Below, one piece after another: positions 1 through 6,284 of a DNA stretch of 37,219 nucleotides. This DNA is from a virus: the IMG/VR virus record IMGVR_UViG_3300028794_000190, positions 1 through 37,219 of that record, one strand, 5' to 3'. The translations under genes and the position numbers were made by a program. How positions within the stretch are numbered: the first letter of the stretch is position 1; each line of letters begins with the position of its first letter. The notes beneath the pieces were generated by a model. It was given only the letters and a program-made list of their open reading frames with translations. It had not been told where the DNA came from and ran no database searches.

Positions 1-1173
1 TTGCAGCTCAAGATCAATGACGCAGGCGCCCGGTCCTGGGTCCTGCGTGCAATGGTCGCCGGCAAGCGCCGCGACATGGGGCTCGGCGGCTATCCCGACG
101 TCACGCAGGCGCAGGCGAAGGAGAGGGCGCGTGCCGCGCGCGACCAGATCCATGCCGGCGCCGACCCGATCCAGTCCCGCCGGGAGACGCGCAGCGCCGC
201 TGCGGCAGCAAACGCCAAGTCGAAGAGCTTCGACCAGTGCGTCGAGGCCTTCATGAAGGCCAAATCAGGCGAGTGGCGCAATGCCAAGCATCGGGCGCAA
301 TGGCAGAGCACCTTGGACACCCACGCTTCGCCGGTATTCGGCAAGGTGCTGGTGCAGGACATCGAACTCGCGCAAGTCCTGACCGTTCTCGAGCCCATAT
401 GGCCGAAGACGACGGAGACGGCGTCTCGCCTGCGCGGTCGCATCGAAACGATCCTCGACTGGGCGACGGCGCGCGGTTATCGATCTGGCGAAAACCCTGC
501 GCGCTGGCGCGGACACCTCGACCAACTGCTCGCCAGACCGAGAAAGATCAAGAGGGTGAAGCACCATCCGGCCGTGCAGAGCAAAGACGTCGGCCGCTTC
601 ATGACCGAACTTCGCAAGGTCGAAGGGACGAGCGCTCGAGCCCTGGAGTTCGCCGTCCTGACGGCTGCACGGTCCGGAGAGGTGCGCGGAGCTCGCTGGG
701 GCGAGGTCGATCTGAGGGCGAAGCTTTGGGTTGTGCCTTTAGAGCGAATGAAGGCAAAGAAGGAGCACCGCGTGCCGCTGTCGGAGCAGGCAATCAAGCT
801 ATTGAAGGCGCTGCCGCGGATCGAGGGCACAGATCTGATCTTCCCTGGACGTGACTCGAAACAGCCGCTCAGCGACATGTCTCTTACGGCGTGCATGCGC
901 AGGATGGGTTTTAAGGACACCGGAGGTCGGATGTGTGTGCCGCACGGTTGCCGCAGCACGTTCCGCGATTGGGCGTCGGAACGAACGAACTTTCCAGGTG
1001 ACATGGCAGAGATGGCACTCGCCCACACCATCGACAGCGCCGTCGAGGCAGCGTACCGCCGAGGCGATCTGCTAGCGAAGCGCATGGCCATGATGCAGGC
1101 TTGGGCCGACTTCTGCGAAACGTCGCACCGGGTGCGAGGTTCCAAGGTAGTGGCGCTGTCGCGTGCGGCCTGA
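1..1173 (+). CDS. int: Tyrosine recombinase (phage integrase), 5' end cut by window
   Basis: Site-specific recombinase that would integrate and excise the prophage. The visible 390 residues begin inside the N-terminal arm-binding DUF4102-type domain: the DMGLGGYPDVTQAQAKERA segment is the usual middle of that domain, so about 30-40 residues are probably missing before base 1. A SAM-like core-binding domain follows. The catalytic domain shows Arg in TAARSGEVR (about residue 223), HGCRSTF with the H-x-x-R pair (about 315-318), a second His in LAHTID (about 340) and the nucleophile Tyr in AAYRRGD (about 351). All expected catalytic residues are present, so the enzyme looks intact apart from the window edge. 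P4-type integrases usually target tRNA genes, and the attachment site should lie to the left, outside the window. Confidence 0.95.
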   Translation: MQLKINDAGARSWVLRAMVAGKRRDMGLGGYPDVTQAQAKERARAARDQIHAGADPIQSRRETRSAAAAANAKSKSFDQCVEAFMKAKSGEWRNAKHRAQWQSTLDTHASPVFGKVLVQDIELAQVLTVLEPIWPKTTETASRLRGRIETILDWATARGYRSGENPARWRGHLDQLLARPRKIKRVKHHPAVQSKDVGRFMTELRKVEGTSARALEFAVLTAARSGEVRGARWGEVDLRAKLWVVPLERMKAKKEHRVPLSEQAIKLLKALPRIEGTDLIFPGRDSKQPLSDMSLTACMRRMGFKDTGGRMCVPHGCRSTFRDWASERTNFPGDMAEMALAHTIDSAVEAAYRRGDLLAKRMAMMQAWADFCETSHRVRGSKVVALSRAA

Positions 1174-1200
1174 TGTCGCACCGAGTGGCGACTCGACGAA

Positions 1201-1998
1201 CTAGCCAGGCGCAGGCGACTTCGCTCGGTAGACAACGGTCTTGCCCGGGATCACGAGCAAGAGCTCTTCGGCGACCATATACACCTTGGTGATGACTCGG
1301 TGTTCCTCGATTGGATCGTCGATGGTCGCTTGTTCGATGGAACGGTCGATCGTCGCGAACGGCGGCACCAAGCGCGCGGTAACGACTACGACAGCGCTTG
1401 GCAACATCGCCTGAGCGTCAGCGTTCGACATGGCCATCTCGGCTGCGCAATTCCCCATGTAGGGGCCGGACGGCATCTGCACCTCGACGGCGTGCAGTGT
1501 TTGCCTTCGCGCTCTGACTGTGACCCCGAATGCATTTCGCCCGACGAAGCGCCCCTTCTGGACGACTTCCTCATCGACCCGATACTTGGTCATCTTGGTG
1601 AGCTTGCCGTTGATCTGGGCGTAGTCACGACTGAGAAAGTTCAGGCAGAGGCGGAGTACCCCGCGCTCCGCATCGTATTTGACCTCGACCGGATAGCCGG
1701 CGTCGCGATCGGTCGCCTTGTTCATTGGCACTGAGATCTGGCTGCCGAGCGCGACCGACCCATCAATGCGCGCGCCGCTGAGACCGGCGACCCGCTCGAC
1801 ATAGGAGGCCTGGCTTTCAAAATCGGTCTTCTGCGGCGCCTTCAACGCAGCCACTGCCACTAGGAGCAGGTTGTGTCCTCTGGCAATCGCCGGGTCGTCC
1901 GGCGCGAGCAAGTCCGCGGGAGCATCCAAGAAGGCGGCGGCCTGTGCCGCAGTGCACAGCAATGCCATGCCGAGCAAGGCAGAAAGTCTACGCATCAT
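1201..1998 (-). CDS. Secreted or periplasmic protein of unknown function
   Basis: A 265-residue protein not recognised as a known family. The N-terminus is a clear Sec signal peptide: a short basic start (MMRR), a hydrophobic stretch LSALLGMALLCTAAQA, and a likely cut after AQA. The mature part has no obvious membrane segment and few cysteines. An AGGAG ribosome site lies six bases before the start at 1998; a second ATG follows at once, so MRR is an equally good start. It faces away from the early phage genes and points at the integrase end. This is typical of a lysogenic-conversion (moron) gene expressed from the prophage. No function can be given from sequence. Confidence 0.8.
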   Translation of the reverse strand: MMRRLSALLGMALLCTAAQAAAFLDAPADLLAPDDPAIARGHNLLLVAVAALKAPQKTDFESQASYVERVAGLSGARIDGSVALGSQISVPMNKATDRDAGYPVEVKYDAERGVLRLCLNFLSRDYAQINGKLTKMTKYRVDEEVVQKGRFVGRNAFGVTVRARRQTLHAVEVQMPSGPYMGNCAAEMAMSNADAQAMLPSAVVVVTARLVPPFATIDRSIEQATIDDPIEEHRVITKVYMVAEELLLVIPGKTVVYRAKSPAPG

Positions 1999-2286
1999 CT
2001 TCTCCTGGTGTGCCGCGGATCGTAGGGCTTGCCAGGCCAGCTAGGGATTTCCGAAGGATCGAAGCGATCCCTTCACCGTGAAAAGGTGGCGTCTTCGAAC
2101 GCAATTTGGATGCGCCGGAGGTCGCACGGGGGACAGCGGCACCTGTCCCACGTCTGTCCCATGTCCGTCCCGCGGGGACAACCGCGTGCGTCACGGTGGA
2201 CGCCACCGTGACGGGGTGCGCGAAAAAGCGAAATGCATACTTCCGATTGCTCGGGTTTGTCATCAATAAAAGTGTTGCCTTTACTG

Positions 2287-2315
2287 TTGAGTTGAAACAG
2301 TTTGTGCAATACATT
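2287..2315 (+). promoter_or_regulatory. Possible sigma70 promoter for the RHH gene
   Basis: TTGAGT (2287-2292) and TACATT (2310-2315) are separated by 17 bases, each matching four of six consensus bases. It lies just before the gene at 2342, and its -10 overlaps the palindrome at 2305-2322. The match is weak. Confidence 0.35.
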
Positions 2316-2322
2316 TATTGCA
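2305..2322. promoter_or_regulatory. Palindromic operator candidate
   Basis: TGCAATACATTTATTGCA has two perfect 7-base arms (TGCAATA/TATTGCA) around a 4-base spacer. It overlaps the putative -10 and lies 20 bases before the start of a small ribbon-helix-helix-like protein. RHH regulators commonly repress their own genes through such sites, so this is a candidate operator by inference. Confidence 0.45.
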
Positions 2323-2341
2323 TGCGAACACAGCAATCGAC

Positions 2342-2521
2342 ATGACGAAGAAAGAACTGGAAGAGCTTGCGCGACGACCTGGCAGGCCGGCATTGCCAGA
2401 GGACGAGAAGGCCGTCACTGGGTCGCTTCGGCTGACCCCAACGCGCTGGGCCAAGCTGCGTCGTCTCGGCATGGCCTGGCTTGGCAAGGCGATCGATCGA
2501 GCGAAAGACCCGAAGGAATAG
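2342..2521 (+). CDS. Small ribbon-helix-helix-like DNA-binding protein
   Basis: A 59-residue protein starting MTKKELEELARRPGRPALP. The order is a GRPALP basic hook, a short beta strand (TGSLRLT), then two helices (RWAKLRRLG and AWLGKAIDRA). This is the layout of small phage and plasmid proteins of the ribbon-helix-helix type, which bind DNA as dimers through the beta strand. The ATG at 2342 is preferred over an upstream in-frame ATG at 2318, which lies inside the palindrome. No strong ribosome site is visible. It is the first gene of the rightward early cluster, so a regulatory role is likely but inferred. Confidence 0.65.
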   Translation: MTKKELEELARRPGRPALPEDEKAVTGSLRLTPTRWAKLRRLGMAWLGKAIDRAKDPKE

Positions 2522-2613
2522 ACGCCGCGCCTCACGGCGTTCGATGGCGTTCTCGCCATCGGAAATGTGAGGCACAAAAGGCGACGGCCAAGGTGGTGGA
2601 CACCTCGGCCGTC
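2522..2613. repeat. Three consecutive perfect or near-perfect hairpins
   Basis: Directly after the RHH gene stop are three stem-loops in a row. They are ACGCCG/CGGCGT (2522-2540), CGATGGCG-TTCT-CGCCATCG with eight perfect pairs (2542-2561), and GACGGCC/GGCCGTC with an inner AGGT/ACCT (2583-2613). None is followed by a T-run, so they are not plain terminators. They occupy most of the space before the next gene. Confidence 0.7.
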
Positions 2614-2651
2614 TAACCGAAACGTGCACGACTTAGAAGGAGATGCACATC

Positions 2652-2924
2652 ATGGCTACCCGAAATGTAATACAAACGGCCGCGTCTGCGACCGATCCTC
2701 ATCGAGTTTTCGCCAACGCGCTGACGCTCGACATCTTCCGCCTGCGTTACCAAGCGCGCGCCGCGTTGGCGCTGCTCGAGCGTTGCCCTTCGACTGAAGA
2801 CAGCGACGATCTGATGGGCGTCAGCTTCGCGCTCAGCATGATCGAAGAGCGTTGCAGCGCTCTCTCGACCTTGATTGGCGATGCGGATTTGGCTTCTGTG
2901 CTCAAGGGGGCGTGCAATGGCTAA
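2652..2924 (+). CDS. Hypothetical early phage protein
   Basis: A 90-residue protein, not recognised. The ATG at 2652 is chosen because AAGGAG sits at a normal distance (nine bases) before it; the ATG at 2643 abuts that site and is too close. The protein is mostly helical, with a Leu/Ala-rich centre (IFRLRYQARAALALLERC) and a second helix near the C-terminus. It ends at TAA 2922-2924, overlapping the ATG of the next gene, so the two are probably translated together. No signal peptide or membrane segment is visible. Confidence 0.7.
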   Translation: MATRNVIQTAASATDPHRVFANALTLDIFRLRYQARAALALLERCPSTEDSDDLMGVSFALSMIEERCSALSTLIGDADLASVLKGACNG

Positions 2925-3294
2925 GCGCGTCCGTTCGGGCGGCGAGGTCAACGCCCCGTGCAAAGCGAAGACGAAATGGAAGCACGTCGGGAATGTCGCC
3001 GTGATTCAACGGACTGACTGGCGCATCGAGGCATACGAACGCCCCGTGCATGAGGCATCTCGGCTCCATATTGGCGAAGGCTGTGTGACCCCCGATGGAC
3101 TGCTCGCGCAAATCATTGAAGACTACGGGCCGCACGTTTGGACCGACGACGAGGGAGTGCGCTGGACCGAGTACGGCTACGTCGTATGGTCGCCCAAGCA
3201 GGGAAGGGTGTTTTGCGCGGCGGGGAAACTTCTTAGTCAGACGGGGAAAGTCCGCCATCTGCAACTCGTTCGGCATGGAGTGGCCCATGCCTGA
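2917..3294 (+). CDS. Hypothetical early phage protein
   Basis: A 125-residue protein, not recognised. It starts at ATG 2917 inside the end of the upstream gene, with a GGGGG-type ribosome site a few bases before. An in-frame ATG at 2875 lies deep in the upstream gene and is less likely. The body has a lysine-rich N-terminus and a Trp/Tyr-rich middle (WTDDEGVRWTEYGYVVW) suggesting a small beta-rich fold. The four-base and longer overlaps with both neighbours indicate one early operon. Confidence 0.7.
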   Translation: MAKRVRSGGEVNAPCKAKTKWKHVGNVAVIQRTDWRIEAYERPVHEASRLHIGEGCVTPDGLLAQIIEDYGPHVWTDDEGVRWTEYGYVVWSPKQGRVFCAAGKLLSQTGKVRHLQLVRHGVAHA

Positions 3295-3496
3295 GGTAGA
3301 AATGACCCTCGAGCGAGCGCTCGCGGCCCTGGCGCGAGCCGCGCAGGCCGGCAACGTTGCTCCGCTTGAATATCTGAACGCGATCTGCCGCGGGGCAGCG
3401 TTCGACCCTGCCAAGGCCGCAGCCGCAGCGGCGGGACTCCGCGACAACAGCGACGAGGATGAGGTGCCCTTATGGCCACGATCACCCTCAAGATGA
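3287..3496 (+). CDS. Hypothetical small early protein
   Basis: A 69-residue Ala-rich helical protein (MPEVEMTLERALAALARAAQ...). It overlaps the end of the upstream gene by eight bases and the start of the next by 25. ATG 3287 has GGAG seven bases before it; ATG 3275 and ATG 3302 (after GAGG) are alternatives, and the last would give 64 residues. The family is not recognised. Its place in a tightly overlapping run supports it as real. Confidence 0.6.
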   Translation: MPEVEMTLERALAALARAAQAGNVAPLEYLNAICRGAAFDPAKAAAAAAGLRDNSDEDEVPLWPRSPSR

Positions 3497-3755
3497 TGCA
3501 GAAGACAGGCGCCGTGGCGCTTTCGCGAGCAGGCGGCGATGACGGCGGCGGCTACTCGACCCACGGCCAGACCCGCGCGCAGGAGTTCGATGACCACGTC
3601 GATGTCGTGCTTCTTCAGCCGCGCAACGGCTCGCACATCTACGTCGAAGGCCAGGACTACACGCCATCGAGAAGTACGCCACCGACATCCGCGTCGACCA
3701 GATGCAGATGGTGGGCTTCCACAACATGGACGACGACATTCCGTTCGAAAAGTGA
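3472..3755 (+). pseudogene. Early gene broken by a one-base frameshift
   Basis: The gene starts at ATG 3472 after a GAGGT ribosome site and reads sensibly to ...IYVEGQDY at 3660. In that frame the next codons turn into low-quality Ser/Thr/Arg text. The -1 frame from 3660 instead continues as HAIEKYATDIRVDQMQM... and ...NMDDDIPFEK, ending at TGA 3753-3755. Joined, the product is about 94 residues. A lost C in TAC-CAC near 3660 would explain it. There is no slippery heptamer at the junction, so a real mutation or a sequencing error is more likely than programmed shifting. The function is unknown. Confidence 0.7.
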
Positions 3756-4249
3756 CATGTACACCAACGAGGTCGGCATGGTTGACTGTTTCGATCAGGT
3801 CGAAGTACGGCAAACAAACGCCAACTCCCGCACCGCAGGTACAAGGACAAGGACGGTGGCGAAAACTACCTGGAAAGCTGATGTAGATCAGCCCCCAAGA
3901 GGGGCCATCAATAGGGCGCTTCCCGGCCATACCACAGATGAAGGCAGAACAAAAACCCGGCGGTTTCGGGGGAGGCGGGAGGATTCGGCCGGATGCCGAT
4001 GCGGCACAATCTCCACGTTCCTTCTTCAACCAACTGCGCCGCCTTAGCCTCTATGCAAAACAGTTAGCCGAAAAAAAGGAAACGCCGGGGAGGTACGAGC
4101 TCCCCAGCGTCCTCAACCACTCGGACCGAAGACCAAATGGCACTCTTGGAACAGAGCCGTGAAAGTCTAGCAGATGGCGATAACACCAGTAACGGAACAT
4201 CGCCTGTCAGTATCGGTTCGGGTTTCTAAAACGCTTCTGAAAGCAACAG
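3756..4249. other. Non-coding control region with hairpins
   Basis: No ORF here has convincing composition. The plus-strand frame at 3938-4162 has no ribosome site and odd content. At 3840-3881 a short run reading YKDKDGGENYLES in one frame looks like the end of a decayed gene. The stretch also holds CCCC/GGGG hairpins near 3891-3906 and a strong minus-strand hairpin with a T-run at 4071-4109. In lambda-like phages a repressor and switch would sit about here, and neither is visible. Confidence 0.55.
4071..4109 (-). terminator. Minus-strand terminator-like hairpin with tRNA-like anticodon arm
   Basis: Read on the minus strand, a 10-pair stem (CGCTGGGGAG/CTCCCCGGCG, with one G-T wobble pair) closes a 7-base loop CTCGTAC and is followed by TTTCCTTTTTTT (4082 down to 4071). 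This fits an intrinsic terminator. The bases just before it (4134 to 4110) match the D-arm of a serine-type tRNA (TCC-GAGTGGTTGA-GGA). The loop has U33-CGT-A like a real anticodon loop, but there is no T-arm. No minus-strand gene lies upstream to be terminated. Confidence 0.55.
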
Positions 4250-4453
4250 ATGACCCGAAGTGAAGTTCAACCACAACAGGCGCCAGCAGACAAACTGCTG
4301 CGCCTCCCTGACGTACTTGCTCGCGTTCCCGTGAGCCGCGCCGCTTGGTGGAACGGCGTCCGAGAAGGTCGCTACCCGGCGGCCATCAAGCTCGGCCCGC
4401 GCACGACCTGCTGGCGTGCATCGGAGATCGAGAAGCTCATCCAGTCGCTCTAA
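4250..4453 (+). CDS. AlpA-family DNA-binding regulator
   Basis: A 67-residue protein with the MerR/AlpA-like winged helix: LLRLPDVLARVPVSRAAWWNGVREGRYPAAIKL, then the AlpA hallmark RTTCWRASEIEKLI near the C-terminus. Family members act as phage and prophage regulators or excisionases; the original AlpA activates a prophage integrase. A weak GAAAG element precedes ATG 4250. It is the first gene after the non-coding control region and is followed ten bases later by the Rha/ANT gene, so it probably belongs to the early regulatory operon. Whether it acts as excisionase or activator cannot be told. Confidence 0.85.
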   Translation: MTRSEVQPQQAPADKLLRLPDVLARVPVSRAAWWNGVREGRYPAAIKLGPRTTCWRASEIEKLIQSL

Positions 4454-4462
4454 GGGGCGACC

Positions 4463-5233
4463 ATGGAAAACCCATTGTGCGGCCCAGCGCCGCAGTTGGT
4501 AGCGTTCGCGCGGCCGGAGGAAGTTGTACGCGCGACCATGACCAGTCGGGAGATTGCCGACCTAGTCGAGAAGCGCCACGACAACGTCAAGCGCACGATC
4601 GAGACGCTGGTCGAGCGTGGACTGGTTCATCCTCAAACTGAGGTTGGACAGGAGTCCGATGCCCTGGGAAGGTCGCGCGACGTTTCGGTCTACGTCGTTG
4701 GCAAGCGGGACAGTTACGTCATCGTCGCGCAGCTCTCCCCCGAATTCACCGCTCGCTTGGTTGACCGCTGGCAAGAGTTGGAAGGCCGTCAGGCGACCGC
4801 TTTGCCGCAGACCTTCGCTCAAGCCCTGCGGCTCGCCGCCGAGCAGCAGGAAGAGATTGAACGTCAACAACTTGCGCTTGAAGCCGCGAAGCCCAAATTG
4901 GAGTACGCCGACGCGCTGCTCAATGCAGACGGAACGGCGCTGGTCCGCGATGCCGCCAAGACGCTCGGCGTTGGCCCAAACAAGCTGCACGCAGCGCTGA
5001 AGGTCAAGGGCGTGATTCTGCGCAACAACGCGCCGGCCGCCGAGTACGTGTCGAAGGGGTACTTCAAGGAGGCCATCCACACGCATGAGACGGACACGCG
5101 CGGGGTACAGCTCAGTTACAGCGCGCGCGTCACTGGGCGTGGCGTTGAGTTCCTGCGGCGCTTCATCGCCAAGCACGCGGCGCTCTTGAAGCCGACTACA
5201 AAGTCAGGAGCGAAACAATGTGGCCAAGCGTGA
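4463..5233 (+). CDS. Rha / ANT-domain phage regulatory protein (antirepressor-like)
   Basis: A 256-residue two-domain protein. Residues about 25-100 match the Rha family (MTSREIADLVEKRHDNVKRTI, then VYVVGKRDSYVIV and ARLVDRWQELE). A helical linker rich in Gln/Glu follows. Residues about 145-245 form the ANT or KilAC DNA-binding domain (LLNADGTALVRDAAKTLGV, KGYFKEAIHTHE, TGRGVEFLRRFI). Such proteins are known as phage antirepressors or interference proteins that affect the lysis-lysogeny choice. A GGGGCGACC stretch precedes ATG 4463. The end overlaps the next gene's GTG start by 14 bases. Confidence 0.92.
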   Translation: MENPLCGPAPQLVAFARPEEVVRATMTSREIADLVEKRHDNVKRTIETLVERGLVHPQTEVGQESDALGRSRDVSVYVVGKRDSYVIVAQLSPEFTARLVDRWQELEGRQATALPQTFAQALRLAAEQQEEIERQQLALEAAKPKLEYADALLNADGTALVRDAAKTLGVGPNKLHAALKVKGVILRNNAPAAEYVSKGYFKEAIHTHETDTRGVQLSYSARVTGRGVEFLRRFIAKHAALLKPTTKSGAKQCGQA

Positions 5234-5798
5234 CTACCAACGGGACAAGCTTGATTTCACCTTCGTCCCGCTTCCCTTTGATGTCATCCAGTCGGACGAG
5301 TGGCGGAGCCTCCCACCAAACGCCATCCGCCTGGCCATTGACCTCATGTCGCAGTACACGGGCAAGAACAACGGGCGGCTATGCCCGGCCTGGGTCGTCA
5401 TGGAGCGCTATGGCTGGAAGACCGAGCGCACTCTTATCGACGCCAAACGCGCGCTGCTCGAATGCACCTTCGTCGTTCACACCCGTCAGGGGAAAGCGCC
5501 GAGGACGACCGACTGGGTCGGATTCACATGGTGGCCGCTGCACTGGCACGAATCGATGGATGTTCCGCCACGCGGTTGGCCGAAGAACAACTTCGTGCGC
5601 ATCCAGCCCGTCATGCAGGCAGATCCCTCGACGGGGCGGCTCGAGCCCGTTTCGAAAACACTTCGAGCACTGCAGAAACTACAGGACGGGTCGCAAAAAC
5701 TGGCCGCTGGACCTGCAGAAACTACAGGACACAAGCTATTGGACGCCCTGTCAGTCCTGCAGAAACTGCAGGTCGTGCCCAATGAAACGACGCTTTGA
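5220..5798 (+). CDS. Phage replication initiator-like winged-helix protein
   Basis: A 192-residue protein. The N-terminal 120 residues have the winged-helix layout found in phage O-like proteins: FVPLPFDVIQSDEWRSLPPNAIRLAIDL, then YTGKNNGRLCPAWVVMERYGW, the helix ERTLIDAKRALLE, and a beta pair ending TDWVGFTWWPL. The start is GTG 5220, with AGGAG nine bases upstream. The overlapping ATG at 5218 opens a frame with shadow-like composition. The C-terminal 50 residues repeat LQKLQ because the DNA carries iteron-like repeats. As in lambda O, origin and initiator may share the same DNA. The role is inferred from fold and position. Confidence 0.75.
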   Translation: MAKRDYQRDKLDFTFVPLPFDVIQSDEWRSLPPNAIRLAIDLMSQYTGKNNGRLCPAWVVMERYGWKTERTLIDAKRALLECTFVVHTRQGKAPRTTDWVGFTWWPLHWHESMDVPPRGWPKNNFVRIQPVMQADPSTGRLEPVSKTLRALQKLQDGSQKLAAGPAETTGHKLLDALSVLQKLQVVPNETTL

Positions 5799-5819
5799 CC
5801 CGTCCTGCAGAAACTGCAG
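5670..5819. repeat. Four iteron-like repeats, candidate replication origin
   Basis: Four copies of CTGCAGAAACTRCAG lie at 5670-5684, 5713-5727, 5757-5771 and 5805-5819. The start-to-start spacing is 43, 44 and 48 bases, close to four helical turns for the first three. Copies 1-2 have A and copies 3-4 have G at the variable base. Each copy is a pair of CTGCAG-like palindromes around AAA. A weaker match (GCAAAAACTGG) lies near 5693-5703, midway between copies 1 and 2. The array covers the 3' end of the initiator-like gene and the space after it. Confidence 0.75.
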
Positions 5820-5969
5820 TAGTTCTAGAGAAGCCATCTCCAGTGACGCCTTGATGGGGATTCATCTGCCAAGCAGAGTGTCTTTCTCTCTTCAACGGCA
5901 ACGCCGAACGAATTGGACGCCGCTGCCGTTGTTCTCCCACTTTCCGTGTCAAGCGAAGGATCTGCGGTC

Positions 5970-6284
5970 ATGAAGAACGTTCCGAATCTATCGGTCATCG
6001 AAGAAGCCATGGATGCTCGGCGCCGGCTCCAGTGGATGCAGGCGGCGGTCCTCTTTACTGAGGCCGCTGACACTGAGACCTCACCGGCTGGCGTGCTGGC
6101 GCTGCGCCGTGACGCCTACCTTTGCCTGAATCGCACCGTGCGGTTCATCAACTACCGCACTGAGGCTCGCAAGGCCAACCCGAGGAGCGATTTCATGGGC
6201 GAATGGAAACTACCGAGCGGCGACCTTGTGAAGAAGCTGGCGGCGGCGCCTGCTGTTGAATGGAACCGCCGGAGGGCAGCATGA
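5970..6284 (+). CDS. Hypothetical phage protein
   Basis: A 104-residue protein, not recognised. ATG 5970 is preceded by GAAGGA at nine bases. The middle is helical with repeated Arg and Leu (EEAMDARRRLQWMQAAVLF, then LALRRDAYLCLNRTVRF), and the C-terminus is basic (EWNRRRAA). Its stop overlaps the next start as ATGA, so it is translationally coupled to the DUF3102 gene. It lies just downstream of the candidate origin, within the replication cluster. Confidence 0.7.
   Translation: MKNVPNLSVIEEAMDARRRLQWMQAAVLFTEAADTETSPAGVLALRRDAYLCLNRTVRFINYRTEARKANPRSDFMGEWKLPSGDLVKKLAAAPAVEWNRRRAA

Larger units (their letters stand above)
1999..2341. other. Divergent intergenic region with inverted repeats
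   Basis: This stretch of 343 bases between divergent genes has no convincing ORF. From 2120 to 2216 it is packed with TGTCCC/GGGACA words and with a perfect 10-base inverted repeat (GTCACGGTGG at 2190-2199 and CCACCGTGAC at 2203-2212). A core resembling TCCCGCGGG lies near 2168-2178. The same words recur inside the gene at 7404-7883. The right part, 2230-2341, is AT-richer and probably holds the promoter for the gene at 2342. Confidence 0.6.

Noticed and set aside
477-1235. Long minus-strand ORF over the integrase gene
   Set aside because: It is a GC-rich shadow of the integrase frame with Arg/Ser/Ala-rich text, has no ribosome site, and matches no known domain.
2902-4029. 375-codon minus-strand ORF across the small early genes, a possible repressor
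   Set aside because: Composition is Arg/Ser/Pro/Cys-rich and lacks a helix-turn-helix pattern; the plus-strand genes there have ribosome sites and overlaps.
3938-4162. 74-codon plus-strand ORF in the control region
   Set aside because: It lacks a ribosome site, is crossed by the minus-strand terminator hairpin, and its text is not protein-like.
5218-5973. 251-codon plus-strand frame starting at ATG 5218
   Set aside because: Serine/arginine-rich text without domain; the GTG at 5220 opens a recognisable winged-helix protein.
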